Made by a program: the position numbers and the translations under genes. From a virus: DNA of 64,000 nucleotides. Below the pieces are notes generated by a model that saw nothing but the letters and a program-made list of their open reading frames with translations, had not been told where the DNA came from and made no database searches. The stretch covers positions 62,001-126,000 of IMG/VR virus record IMGVR_UViG_3300010430_000007, one strand, 5' to 3'. Positions 13,763-22,880 of the stretch are shown here, one piece after another. Each line of letters starts with the position of its first letter. Within the stretch, counting starts at the first letter, position 1.

Positions 13763-14474
13763 TTGTGGAAATTTCAATGAGTAGTTCCACCTCTACACCT
13801 TAACTAAATCCAACTACGGTATCGGTATATTTACACTTAAATCTCAATTTATTCTATTTTCAACACTTATCACACACTCAACACTTAATCTGAGTTGATT
13901 TCAACTCACTTTTTCTATTCTCATGTACACAATTGTCCACTATCGTCCTATCATGTCCATTTCAACATACTCACAGGTTAGTCACTCAACTAACTAACCT
14001 CATTTATATCATTTTTCATCGATTAAACATGTACTCACACAACTTTATTTTCTACCCTACTCATACTACCTTCAACAACATATATCCTCTCTAACCCTTT
14101 GTATAATCACAGAATTAACTCACAGAATTCATCTACACCTACATCATTCCCAACTCACCTAACCCATATCAACTTTTCATCATATTTAACATTTTTATAT
14201 AAAACGACACTGTGATAATATAAAGAGGGGTTACTTTCAAATCTAACCACCCTTCCTATATCCATACACAACCATATACTTACGTATAACAAAACTTAAT
14301 TTCTCACCATACCATTATACCTAATCAACACTATCTCTTCTCTAACATGCTATTCCATCGACGTAATTAACCGTAGAATTGATTTTACACGCTACTACAA
14401 TCCCACAAACATTTCACCTGTTTCCTTTATAATAGAACACAGACAATCTTCATGAAACTATTTTCAAATATCTC

Positions 14475-14503
14475 TTGACAAACTGTATTTAATATGCTAG
14501 TAT
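14475..14503 (+). promoter_or_regulatory. Rightward promoter
   Basis: TTGACA (14475-14480), 17-base spacer, TAGTAT (14498-14503) with TATGC before it. It starts the 14535-16045 operon. Confidence 0.75.
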
Positions 14504-14534
14504 TAGTTGATGATAAAAATAAGGAGGAATAATA

Positions 14535-14816
14535 ATGGAACAGCACAGAGAATTACATGATAAAACTGGCGAGCAGTTAAGAAGTATTCTAGGAGATTAT
14601 ACTCAACTAGGTTCAAAATCAGCATCAGCATATTGGGTTGGAGTAATTGAAACTTTTTTACTAAACGAAAAATCTATTCAAGAATTATATTCATACGCAT
14701 CAAAACTATATGAAGTTGAAGATGAATTTGCCAAATATAGAAATGATGCCAGAAGGGATGTTGGTGAAGATTTAAAGGAGAATGAACATGAATCAAATAA
14801 CAATCATAGACTTTAA
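14535..14816 (+). CDS. Hypothetical helical protein (93 aa)
   Basis: AAGGAGG precedes the ATG (MEQHRELHDKTGEQLRSILG). The sequence is helical with an acidic C-terminus. The end overlaps the start of the 14788 gene by 29 bases, so translation is coupled. First gene of the operon from the promoter at 14475. Function is unknown. Confidence 0.65.
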   Translation: MEQHRELHDKTGEQLRSILGDYTQLGSKSASAYWVGVIETFLLNEKSIQELYSYASKLYEVEDEFAKYRNDARRDVGEDLKENEHESNNNHRL

Positions 14817-15108
14817 TTTAATAAGTGAAATAAGAACAAGAATCAGAGAATATTCAAAGATTAAAAATAGTGTCTCTATAAGAATGGAATCTTTACTGAG
14901 TTATGGTAATAAAGAATTATTATCACTAACAAACAATATTCCAGTTTTAATTGACGGAAATGTAGAAGGACATATACAAGATGGAAATATAATATTATAT
15001 GACACATTATTAGAAGGTATACAAATTTCAGATTATAAATTTTATCCATACGTTGTAGTTGAGCAATGTCAAGAGTATATCAGTGCGGTCGAGTTTAGAA
15101 AGGAATAA
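14788..15108 (+). CDS. Hypothetical protein (106 aa)
   Basis: The start MNQITIIDFNLISEIRTRIR is preferred to the ATG six bases earlier because AAGGAGA is then six bases upstream. The C-terminal half is beta-rich (IPVLIDGNVEGHIQDGNIIL). Members of this four-gene operon overlap or nearly touch. No family is recognised. Confidence 0.6.
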   Translation: MNQITIIDFNLISEIRTRIREYSKIKNSVSIRMESLLSYGNKELLSLTNNIPVLIDGNVEGHIQDGNIILYDTLLEGIQISDYKFYPYVVVEQCQEYISAVEFRKE

Positions 15109-15114
15109 TAAATA

Positions 15115-15558
15115 ATGAATAAATACAGAGGAGAATGCTTAAACTTAAACAAAACAGTGTATGGAGATTTAATAACGGTGCAGGATACGCATAGGATTAG
15201 AGAATATTCAAGATTTACTTCTAACGAATATCTAGTAGATTCAAATACTATATCTCAATACACAGGATTGGGTGACACCAATTGTAAAGATATTTTCAAC
15301 AACGACAAAGTAGATTTCTTAGGGATGAAAGGTGAAATTTGCTTTGAGTGCGGTGCTTTTGGAATAGGCTTTGTTGACTCAATTGACTACGACCTAATTC
15401 AAAAAGAAATGGATTCTAGACATTGGTGTTGTGGAAACGAATATAGCGGAATATTTAATGATAACTTTATTTCACTATGGGAAATCTATTGGAATTTTAA
15501 ATGTGAAGAAGGGGCTGTTGACGTAGTGGAAATTTTGGAGGAGAATAATAATGGTTAA
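15115..15558 (+). CDS. YopX-like protein (147 aa)
   Basis: After MNKYRGECLNLNKTVYGDLI comes the diagnostic NTISQYTGLGDTNCKDIFNN followed by DKVDF, which is the YopX family signature (QYTGLxDxNGxxIYEGDIV-like). The family, named from Bacillus phage SPbeta, is common in Firmicutes phages and of unknown function. A cysteine-containing C-terminal part (CFECGAFGIG, then HWCCGNEYSG) is appended. The last 8 bases overlap the 15551 gene. Two SPbeta-type genes (this and the 16873 polymerase) occur within 2 kb. Confidence 0.75.
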   Translation: MNKYRGECLNLNKTVYGDLITVQDTHRIREYSRFTSNEYLVDSNTISQYTGLGDTNCKDIFNNDKVDFLGMKGEICFECGAFGIGFVDSIDYDLIQKEMDSRHWCCGNEYSGIFNDNFISLWEIYWNFKCEEGAVDVVEILEENNNG

Positions 15559-16045
15559 AATCAAACTGAATAAAAAAGGATACGTATATAGACACTGCAA
15601 TTTACTAGAAGATAAAGACTCAGAAGTGACAATGTATTCATATGAAGAAGTAATGACTACAAAAGATTTAACAGAAAGACAAAAACAATTGCTTGAATTA
15701 GATAGAAGATGTGTGATTTTCTATGGTCTCGTAGAAACTACAGATGAAAGTAGACCTTATCACACCGTTGGTGTATATGACATTTATGAAGAACAGGTTA
15801 AAGAACTAAGTGAAGACTTGACCACTGAAAAAATAACTAAGCAATCAAATCTAGAATTAACAATTACAATTGATACTGATGGTGTGAAGAAAGAAATAAT
15901 TGACGCACTTGAGAGAAATAAAATCAGATATGATTTAGAAAATGTTAGATTGGTTAATAGTTATAAGAAGCATTACGTAGATATTTACGTTGGAGACGAT
16001 TGGATTACAGATGCAGATATTTCCGACTATATCAAAATAAACTAA
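15551..16045 (+). CDS. Hypothetical protein (164 aa)
   Basis: GGAGGAG lies before the ATG inside the end of the YopX-like gene. The protein begins MVKIKLNKKGYVYRHCNLLE. Its C-terminal part (LTITIDTDGVKKEIIDALER onward) looks like a small alpha/beta sandwich. Last gene of the operon, followed by a terminator. Function is unknown. Confidence 0.65.
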   Translation: MVKIKLNKKGYVYRHCNLLEDKDSEVTMYSYEEVMTTKDLTERQKQLLELDRRCVIFYGLVETTDESRPYHTVGVYDIYEEQVKELSEDLTTEKITKQSNLELTITIDTDGVKKEIIDALERNKIRYDLENVRLVNSYKKHYVDIYVGDDWITDADISDYIKIN

Positions 16046-16054
16046 CCCTCCCGG

Positions 16055-16087
16055 GGCGTACTTATGAAATTATAGGTGCGTCTTTTA
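16055..16087 (+). terminator. Rho-independent terminator
   Basis: GGCGTACTTAT (16055-16065) pairs along its whole length with ATAGGTGCGTC (16072-16082), using three G-T pairs, followed by TTTTATT. Confidence 0.7.
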
Positions 16088-16095
16088 TTATGTGC

Positions 16096-16205
16096 TTGAC
16101 AAATAGGTGAAAATATGATAGTATTAGTTGAGCTCAGAAATAATATAGAAAATCCATAAATATTTCAATAAAACACTTGACAAAACTATAAAAGTATGGT
16201 ATGAT
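16096..16205 (+). promoter_or_regulatory. Tandem rightward promoters
   Basis: P1: TTGACA 16096-16101, 17-base spacer, TAGTAT 16119-16124. P2: TTGACA 16177-16182, 17-base spacer, TATGAT 16200-16205. Both face the 16248 gene and the polymerase gene beyond. No equally good promoter was seen from here to 43.2 kb. Confidence 0.75.
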
Positions 16206-16247
16206 ATTATTGTAAGTGAGAATAATATAAAAGAAAAGAGGGAATAT

Positions 16248-16535
16248 ATGAGTTATACACCAGAAGAAAGAGAAGTTGTATTACAATGGGATGAAGAAAG
16301 CAAACAATGGGATTTTTATAGTAGAGTTCGAACCTTCAACACTAAAGTGTCAAAACTTAAAGGATTTGAAGAATCGCATCGAGAAACTACCGAGTCTGGA
16401 GTAATTACTGAGTTAAGAGGTAAGCTACCTACCAAGTGCATCTCGTTTAGAAATCATCGAGAAAAAGTCGAGCTCTCAGATGAAGAAAGAGCAATTCGCT
16501 CTGAAAGAGCTAAGAAGAATTTTGCGAAGAAGTAA
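16248..16535 (+). CDS. Hypothetical basic protein (95 aa)
   Basis: AGAGGGA precedes the ATG (MSYTPEEREVVLQWDEESKQ). The C-terminus is strongly basic (SERAKKNFAKK), compatible with nucleic-acid binding. It is followed by a small hairpin (CTCAC-N8-GTGAG, 16549-16566). Function is unknown. Confidence 0.6.
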   Translation: MSYTPEEREVVLQWDEESKQWDFYSRVRTFNTKVSKLKGFEESHRETTESGVITELRGKLPTKCISFRNHREKVELSDEERAIRSERAKKNFAKK

Positions 16536-16640
16536 ATGTACAGCAATCTCACGTTAGCTGTGAGAAGAGATAATATAATTTTGGTATTAGACTATGGCGA
16601 GACAATTAAATTGATTAGAGAAAGGACAAGGTAATGTAAA

Positions 16641-16811
16641 ATGACAGAATATTATGATGTAGACAGAGTAGTAGGTTATGTAGAAAAGAGAGAAGGATAC
16701 ATAGCGATTGAGAATGGATTTAAGAAAGGTGTTGAGACCTGTGAGTGTGGTGGCAGTTCTGATAAATATGGACGATGCGACTGGTGTGGAAAAGTTGTAG
16801 AAGAATATTAA
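16641..16811 (+). CDS. Small zinc-ribbon-like protein (56 aa)
   Basis: The frame reads MTEYYDVDRVVGYVEKREGY and ends with CECGGSSDKYGRCDWCG, a CxC-x(9)-CxxC arrangement typical of a zinc ribbon. The ribosome site is weak (AAGGTAATG), so the start is less certain. It lies directly ahead of the polymerase gene and might be an accessory factor; that is speculation. Confidence 0.5.
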   Translation: MTEYYDVDRVVGYVEKREGYIAIENGFKKGVETCECGGSSDKYGRCDWCGKVVEEY

Positions 16812-16872
16812 ACAAAACATTAATACATTCAAGTATGAATATACAAATAAAAGACAGAAAGGATGTTGAGTA

Positions 16873-19455
16873 TTGGCATTAAATAAACAAGTACACATTT
16901 ATAGTGTAGACACAACAGCATTTTATACAGACGAGGAAAAAAGAATATCAGAACCGTTATCCATACTGTATCAGAAAAGATATGAGATTAAGAAGATTTC
17001 ACAAGAAGAAAGAACTGAAGAACAAAAGAGAATATATAAGTTGATAAATAAAAGAATATCGACTATAAAAGAAAACCTTAGAAATGAGTTTAAAAGTAGC
17101 AGTGTGATTAGAGAGCTAAATGAAACTCATATGGTTGATAAGAATATTGTCTCTGTATTTGAGTCAGACTTAACAAGAACTGCACAATTCGAAACAAATG
17201 AAGTTACAGACGATATTTTAATAGTTAGAGCGTTTTATTATGATGTTTTAGAAAGTTTGATTGTTGATGGATTCATCTATAAAAATGAAAAGTATAAAAT
17301 TTTCACAGCATCGGCTGGTCAAATAAGAACAAAAAAGACTGTATTTATAAAAGAATCACTGTGGAATAAATATGAGAAGACTTTAACTTGTGGACTTACT
17401 CTAGATATTATCAATAGTCGTGGTGGAATGAATGTTAATAAATATTTAGCTTATTTAGCACTAACGAATAGTGCAACAGATTTGTGGCAAGATTTCGATA
17501 TTGACAGATGCATAGTTGTTGATGATTTTGAAACTACATTCAAAACAATGGTAGATTATATTGATGAGAAGACTTATAAAATAGATACTTTGGTCGAAAA
17601 AGATGTTACAATTCCTCATATGGATGGATGCGGGATACACTTGCCAAAAGTGAATAGAAAGCCATTCATGGTAAGAATGCCTTGGGTAAAAGGTTTATTG
17701 GTTCCAATGCAGTTTAATTCATTCGTTAGAGAAAATTTGGAAGATAATCCTAGTTGTTCAAAAATAAAAGATATTTATGGAAAAGAGTATGATATATTCA
17801 AAGATGATATACAAATCATTTTCACAAAATCTCAATTCAAGATGCACAAGTTTTACAATTCTTGGAATGAATATAAAGACAATTTTAAAAAATATAATTG
17901 TAGTGCTGGAGTTTGTAATGAGGAACCTGATAAGATTAAGAACGCTAAAATAAACTATCAGATGATGCAAACATTGGAAGATATGACAGAAGATGAATTA
18001 ATAACCGTCTGTGAAAAAATTAATTTAGATATTCACAATATATCAAGAGACAGAGATACGATGCTTAAAGTTTTAGGAGTACACGAATATAATACCGAGA
18101 AAAATAGTTTGCAACAGGCACTTGAAATATACCCCGAGCTACTTCAAGATGAACATTGTAGACAAACACTTAGGGATATTAGGAAGAAAATAGTGAAAGA
18201 AGGTAAATCTGGAAGACTTCCAGTTGATGGGAAATATACATTTTTAATACCTGACTTAGTAGCATTTTGTGAATGGCTATTCTTAGGCATAGAAAATCCA
18301 AAAGGAATACTCGAAGACGGTGAGGTTAGCTGTAAAATGTATTCGGATGAAAAAGAATTAGATGTCTTAAGGGCTCCTCACTTATACATGGAGCATGCAA
18401 TAAGAAAGAACATAATCAATAAAGATACAAAAAGATGGTTTATTTCCAAAGGAATATATACGAGTGCACATGACCCAATTTCTAGAATACTCCAATTTGA
18501 TGTAGATGGTGATAAATCATTGGTTGTGCAGGACGAAACCATTATTAATGTAGCCAAAAGAAATATAAAAAAACATAATATTGTGCCTCTTTATTATGAT
18601 ATGGGCAAAGCAAATCCAGAGAAATTGAGTAATAGTGTATTATACAAAGGTATGATTAACGCATATTCAGGAGGAAACATAGGAGCTATTTCAAATGATA
18701 TCACTAAAATATGGAATAGCGATGGAGACATAAAAGAAAAACTCACTGTGATTAGATACTTATGCATGGAGAATAATTTTGTAATTGATTACGCAAAAAC
18801 ATTGTATAAGCCAACTCGACCAGATGATATAAATGAGCTAATAAGAAGTTACACTAAATCAAAAACTCCAAAATTCTTTATGTATGCAAAAGATAAGAAT
18901 GAACACCAAGTAGAATGCATAAATACATCTACAGTTAACAAGCTTGAGAACATAGTCAAAAACAAGCCATTTAAATTTAACAGTGAACAATTAGGAAAAT
19001 TTGATTTTAAAAAATTAAAGAAGAACAAGATAAGAAAAATAAAAGACTCAGACAAAGATTTAATTGATGCTTATGTAAAGTTGAATAGAAACAAAAATAG
19101 ATTTGACTACAATACAAACACATACACTTATACTTATAATAAAATAAGGAATGAATTGTTAAATTTTAACAATGATGTTTATGATTTGCTTGATGTTTTA
19201 ATTGAATATCTATTTCCAAAAAAGTGCAGTAAGCTCTTATTATTTGAGTGTTTTGGGGATGAGATTGTTAATAATTTAAATAATAATATTGATAAGAAAA
19301 TTGGAAAGAATTATATAATGTGTAAGGAATGTGGAAAAAGAGTTGAAAAAGAAAACAATAGAACTATTTATTGCAAACTGTGTTCAGAAAAAATACAACA
19401 AGAACAAAAAAACAGGTGGAAAAGAGAAAATTGGCTTGTTAAGGAAGAAAAATAG
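16873..19455 (+). CDS. YonO-like single-chain RNA polymerase (860 aa)
   Basis: The frame starts at a TTG behind AAAGGA. At residues 541-549 lies QFDVDGDKS, the DbDGD catalytic motif (Asp543, Asp545, Asp547) that binds magnesium in multisubunit RNA polymerase beta-prime, in eukaryotic QDE-1-type RNA-dependent RNA polymerases and in YonO of phage SPbeta. The upstream segment LDVLRAPHLYMEHAIRKN, then WFISKG, matches the region that precedes this motif in QDE-1-like enzymes. The C-terminus has a four-cysteine ribbon (CKECG at 817-821 and CKLC near 835-838). YonO is known to be a DNA-dependent RNA polymerase that transcribes phage genes. Length is close to that family. It probably transcribes the late region here. 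Confidence 0.8.
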   Translation: MALNKQVHIYSVDTTAFYTDEEKRISEPLSILYQKRYEIKKISQEERTEEQKRIYKLINKRISTIKENLRNEFKSSSVIRELNETHMVDKNIVSVFESDLTRTAQFETNEVTDDILIVRAFYYDVLESLIVDGFIYKNEKYKIFTASAGQIRTKKTVFIKESLWNKYEKTLTCGLTLDIINSRGGMNVNKYLAYLALTNSATDLWQDFDIDRCIVVDDFETTFKTMVDYIDEKTYKIDTLVEKDVTIPHMDGCGIHLPKVNRKPFMVRMPWVKGLLVPMQFNSFVRENLEDNPSCSKIKDIYGKEYDIFKDDIQIIFTKSQFKMHKFYNSWNEYKDNFKKYNCSAGVCNEEPDKIKNAKINYQMMQTLEDMTEDELITVCEKINLDIHNISRDRDTMLKVLGVHEYNTEKNSLQQALEIYPELLQDEHCRQTLRDIRKKIVKEGKSGRLPVDGKYTFLIPDLVAFCEWLFLGIENPKGILEDGEVSCKMYSDEKELDVLRAPHLYMEHAIRKNIINKDTKRWFISKGIYTSAHDPISRILQFDVDGDKSLVVQDETIINVAKRNIKKHNIVPLYYDMGKANPEKLSNSVLYKGMINAYSGGNIGAISNDITKIWNSDGDIKEKLTVIRYLCMENNFVIDYAKTLYKPTRPDDINELIRSYTKSKTPKFFMYAKDKNEHQVECINTSTVNKLENIVKNKPFKFNSEQLGKFDFKKLKKNKIRKIKDSDKDLIDAYVKLNRNKNRFDYNTNTYTYTYNKIRNELLNFNNDVYDLLDVLIEYLFPKKCSKLLLFECFGDEIVNNLNNNIDKKIGKNYIMCKECGKRVEKENNRTIYCKLCSEKIQQEQKNRWKRENWLVKEEK

Positions 19456-19686
19456 AAATGCCTTTGAGTCATTGAAATCACTACAATCTTTACTTATTAA
19501 GAATCGTGCAATTGCAATACATGTAGCCGAACCCATTGCAATTACTAAGTTCTTTATGAAATATTGATAAGAATCGATTGGAACTTAGGGAAGAAAGAGT
19601 CTACATTTGCTCCAATCTACAAATATATTCAGGAATTGTAGATTCGAGTATTCCTAAACAAAAATGGAGAGAAAGAGGTAAACAAT

Positions 19687-19959
19687 ATGAACAGAGCAGA
19701 ATTAGTAAAAGAGTACGCAGAACGAATGGACATGAAACAAACAGAGTCAAAAGTAGCTATTGAAACTTTAGAGTCAATTATATTATCAGTGCAAGATTTA
19801 AAAGATGAAAATGAGAGCGTTAAATTTGCTAATGCGACATTTAGTTCGAAGTTCGTTGAGGACAAATCTGGTGAGGTTAACGGTAAGCCATATCACACAC
19901 CAGCACATCACGAAGGAACCGTGAAGAGAACTGGTAAAATGAAAGATATGTATAAGTAG
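19687..19959 (+). CDS. HU-like DNA-binding protein, divergent (90 aa)
   Basis: MNRAELVKEYAERMDMKQTE matches the first helices of HU/IHF (MNKxELVxxVAExxxLSKxxA). The C-terminus GKPYHTPAHHEGTVKRTGKM, then KDMYK, matches the closing IPAxxxxxFKxGKxLKDxVK. The DNA-intercalating arm (GRNPxTGE) is degenerate (EVNGKPYHTPAHHEG). Phage HU relatives such as SPO1 TF1 compact or bend phage DNA. GAGAAAGAGG precedes the ATG. The 230-base gap after the polymerase gene holds only an AATCTACA/TGTAGATT hairpin. Confidence 0.7.
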   Translation: MNRAELVKEYAERMDMKQTESKVAIETLESIILSVQDLKDENESVKFANATFSSKFVEDKSGEVNGKPYHTPAHHEGTVKRTGKMKDMYK

Positions 19960-20103
19960 AAAACCAACGGAGAGTTGATTAATTTCGGCTCTCCTACAAT
20001 AATATATTGAAACATACTTTGGAGAGAGTGTGCGTTTGAGTATATTGTAGAAATACAAAATAAACAACCAATTATACAGAAATGAAAGGAATTGGTGAAG
20101 AAA

Positions 20104-20496
20104 ATGTGTAATAAATATCAAGAACATTCAAAAACTAAAGACTATTCTAAAAAGGATTTGGTTGACAAATGCAATCTAATCAACACGGATTACACAGGAA
20201 AAATAAAAAATAAGCAATGCTTAGTGTGCAGAAATGGTTGCCCAGATATGCAGTTTAAATTAACTGGAGAATGCAATAACTTCAATCCAAGAATGACACT
20301 CAGAGAATTAAATAGAGAAATTTCAATTCAAAATGTTAATCTTAGAAAACTATGCAAAAAGCATGGGCTTAAATATGGAAAATTAAAAGACATGCTCTCA
20401 AATCGCAGAGCGTTATTATACGATTACTATACAATATTAGAAAATAGGCTTAATGAAAAGTATGAATTTATAGAATACATTCAGAAAGAGGCTTAG
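20104..20496 (+). CDS. Hypothetical Cys-rich protein (130 aa)
   Basis: The frame opens at a TTG (20092), but the ATG at 20104 (MCNKYQEHSKTKDYSKKDLV) is better spaced from GGTG. Residues 35-65 carry CLVCRNGCPDMQFKLTGECN, four cysteines of zinc-finger type. A helical basic C-terminus follows (KLCKKHGLKYGKLKDMLSNR). The stop codon abuts the beta-CASP gene start, so the two are co-translated and may cooperate in RNA processing; that is inference. Confidence 0.55.
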   Translation: MCNKYQEHSKTKDYSKKDLVDKCNLINTDYTGKIKNKQCLVCRNGCPDMQFKLTGECNNFNPRMTLRELNREISIQNVNLRKLCKKHGLKYGKLKDMLSNRRALLYDYYTILENRLNEKYEFIEYIQKEA

Positions 20497-21936
20497 ATGT
20501 GTAAGAATAAAACTAAAAAGAAAATAGACAACAATTATATAAAAATGCTAGGAGAATCTTCCGAAGCAGTCACTGGAAGTCAATTCCTTGTTCAGTGGGC
20601 GGGATACAAAATATTATTGGAGTGTGGTTTTTACCAAAGCAACTGCGTTGAAAAAGACTATATGGTGAACGCGTCTAACTTTAATTTTAAAGCGAAAGAA
20701 ATTGATTTCGTGTTCTTACTCCACAATCATTGCGATCATGTGGGAAAAACTCCAAAGTTATACAAGGATGGATATGCTGGCAAAATATTAATGCCTGTTA
20801 AATCCAAGCCAATTACAAAGATTATGCTTGAGGATTCTGCACATATAATAGAAAAAGACAGAACATTTCTAAACAAACGTTATAAAAAGAAATTAAATCC
20901 AATTTATACTACAGAAGATGTAGATAGAACTATTAATAATATAGTTGAATATGATTTAGAAGTCGAGCATAAAATAAACGATAATATTAGTTTTATCATG
21001 TATCCAAGTCAGCATGTACTTGGCTCTGCACAATTACTATTAATATTAACTCAAGGTGGAAAAAGAAAGAAGATATTATATACATCTGATTTAGGAAACA
21101 CTAAATTTGGTCATACACCGTACGCTTCTGATTTTGCACCTGTAAAGAACGCGAATATAGTTTTGGGTGAGAGCACCTACGGGTCGTCTAAAAAGTCATG
21201 TAGGTCTAAAAAAGACAGGGATAAAGATATAGAAAAGATTAAGTCAGCCGTAAATCAATTTGTTATTGATAATAAAGCGAAATTACTAATCCCAGCATTT
21301 AGTTTTCATAGAACTCAAATAATGCTTAAATATATCTATGACTTGTATCAAGACCACCCAGAAGATTTTGATGTCGTTATCGACTCACCAATGGCTATAA
21401 AAGTGACAAAAGAATTCTCTAATTTATTAGAAGGTCAAGAAAAAATAGAATTTGACAAAATGATGAGTTGGAAGAAGCTAAAATTTGTAGATGATTGGGA
21501 AGCAAGTGAAATGTGTGCTAAAAGTGATAAACCAATGGTTATTATTTCGGCTTCAGGAATGATGTCGGCAGGTAGAGTGGTAAACCATACTGCTCATATT
21601 ATAGAGGATGAGAAATCAGCTATAATGATTTGTGGATATGCATCTCCAAATACAATGGCGGGTGTTATCAGAGAAGGTAAAAAGAAATATATTAAAATTG
21701 GTGAAGAAACTTATAAAAACAAAGCACAATTGATTCAACTTAGAACAATGAGTTCGCATATGCAACACGGAGAATTATTAAAGTATTACAGTGGGATTAA
21801 TTATGATTCACTTTATCTTGTGCATGGAAATGGAGATAGAGCTGAATTCAGAGATGAAATAGAAGAAAAATTAAGAAGTAAGAATAAGACTTCATCTGTA
21901 TTTTTAGGTGAAAAAGATTTGATAATAGAACTATAA
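20497..21936 (+). CDS. Beta-CASP metallo-beta-lactamase ribonuclease (479 aa)
   Basis: The HxHxDH zinc motif is HNHCDH (His76, His78, Asp80, His81). Motif 3 is SQHVLGSAQ (His173) and motif 4 TSDLG (Asp198). Beta-CASP signatures follow: GESTYG, PAFSFHRTQ, the DSPMA box, SASGMMSAGR, CGYASPNTMAG and a final SSHMQHGELL histidine. These define the CPSF73/Int11/RNase J-like branch, which cleaves RNA endo- or exonucleolytically with two zinc ions. Residue spacing is intact, so activity is expected. It follows the 20104 gene without a gap. Co-occurrence with an RNA polymerase suggests a phage-run RNA synthesis and processing cassette. Confidence 0.85.
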   Translation: MCKNKTKKKIDNNYIKMLGESSEAVTGSQFLVQWAGYKILLECGFYQSNCVEKDYMVNASNFNFKAKEIDFVFLLHNHCDHVGKTPKLYKDGYAGKILMPVKSKPITKIMLEDSAHIIEKDRTFLNKRYKKKLNPIYTTEDVDRTINNIVEYDLEVEHKINDNISFIMYPSQHVLGSAQLLLILTQGGKRKKILYTSDLGNTKFGHTPYASDFAPVKNANIVLGESTYGSSKKSCRSKKDRDKDIEKIKSAVNQFVIDNKAKLLIPAFSFHRTQIMLKYIYDLYQDHPEDFDVVIDSPMAIKVTKEFSNLLEGQEKIEFDKMMSWKKLKFVDDWEASEMCAKSDKPMVIISASGMMSAGRVVNHTAHIIEDEKSAIMICGYASPNTMAGVIREGKKKYIKIGEETYKNKAQLIQLRTMSSHMQHGELLKYYSGINYDSLYLVHGNGDRAEFRDEIEEKLRSKNKTSSVFLGEKDLIIEL

Positions 21937-22003
21937 GAGGTTGTGCACCGTCGTGAGACAGGAGCTTCTAATCTCAAATAAATGCGAAGGAGAGAGCGTA
22001 TAT

Positions 22004-22867
22004 ATGGATAGAAGAGATAGGATGACACTGTCTGCGATACAAAATAGAAAGAAAAACAAAGGTAGTTATAGAGAGGTATTTAACAACATTATTGGACTAG
22101 TTTTATCAAGAGACGAGAGTAGAAAGCAATTAAAAGGCGTTGAGAACTATCTAAATTACAAGCTAGAAAACGATGAAAAAGTAAAGGAAACTGATGATAT
22201 TAAGCCAAGATTAGTTGTGAGTGACTTGCATTTACCTTTCGCAGTGGACGGGTGGTTAGATTTTATCATCAATACTCATGAGAAATACAACTGCCACGAG
22301 GAATTAATTATTAATGGCGATTTACTAGACCTTCACCAATATTCATTCCACGCTTCTGAAACAGATGCTATGAGTGGAATAGACGAATTCGAAAAAGCAA
22401 AAGAAGATATCCAGAAATTAGTAAGTGCATTCCCAAAAGTAAAATTAACTATGGGCAATCATGATTTCATAATTATTAGAAGAATGAAAGAAATTGGTAT
22501 TGACCAAAGATTCATGAAGACATTTCATGAGTTGTTAGACTTACCTGACACTTGGGAGATAGCTGATGATTTTATTGTAGATAATGTTTATTACAAGCAC
22601 ATTGGATGTTGTGGTGGTAAAACTGGACACATCAATAGCGCAATATCAAATAGAATGAGTACAGTTTCATCACATCTTCACGCAAACGGAGGAATTAGTT
22701 ATGTAACTAGTCCGACAGGTGAAAGTATCTTTGGATTAAACACAGGTGCTTTGGTTGATGATAATGCATATGCTTTGAGATATGGAAAACATAGTAGATT
22801 CAAGAGTACATTAGGATGCGGACTTGTTTATTCTAATAAAGAAGCATACTTCGTTCCAAAAATTTAA
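22004..22867 (+). CDS. Calcineurin-like metallophosphoesterase (287 aa)
   Basis: AAGGAGAG sets the start at MDRRDRMTLSAIQNRKKNKG; the frame is open to 21941 without a site. Motifs in order: SDLHLPF (Asp74, His76), NGDLLDL (Gly105-Asp106), GNHD (151-154) and SSHLHANGG (His224, His226), the full metal-binding set. Phage members of the family include protein phosphatases, nucleases and RNA 2',3'-cyclic phosphodiesterases; the substrate cannot be told from sequence. It ends in a terminator. Confidence 0.8.
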   Translation: MDRRDRMTLSAIQNRKKNKGSYREVFNNIIGLVLSRDESRKQLKGVENYLNYKLENDEKVKETDDIKPRLVVSDLHLPFAVDGWLDFIINTHEKYNCHEELIINGDLLDLHQYSFHASETDAMSGIDEFEKAKEDIQKLVSAFPKVKLTMGNHDFIIIRRMKEIGIDQRFMKTFHELLDLPDTWEIADDFIVDNVYYKHIGCCGGKTGHINSAISNRMSTVSSHLHANGGISYVTSPTGESIFGLNTGALVDDNAYALRYGKHSRFKSTLGCGLVYSNKEAYFVPKI

Positions 22868-22880
22868 TAAGATAAAACAA

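Larger units (their letters stand above)
12526..14460. other. 2-kb non-coding origin/partition-like region
   Basis: No credible gene is present on either strand; the few open frames lack ribosome sites and follow low-complexity sequence. The left part (to about 13740) is almost free of C on the plus strand: 12601-12660 has 15 G and no C by hand count. The right part (about 13770-14460) is almost free of G: 13861-13920 has 17 C and 3 G. Inside are the DnaA-box cluster, the parS-like palindrome, a 10-bp phased array and several 16-bp inverted repeats. Together these features look like a replication origin with a partition site. Confidence 0.7.

Noticed and set aside
19456-19686. Small frames after the polymerase gene (for example 19578-19763).
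   Set aside because: No ribosome site and no coding-like composition; the gap holds only one hairpin.
21950-21961. GTCGTGAGACAG resembles a conserved stretch of bacterial 23S rRNA.
   Set aside because: Only 12 bases match and no surrounding rRNA helix is present; probably coincidence in a short intergenic gap.
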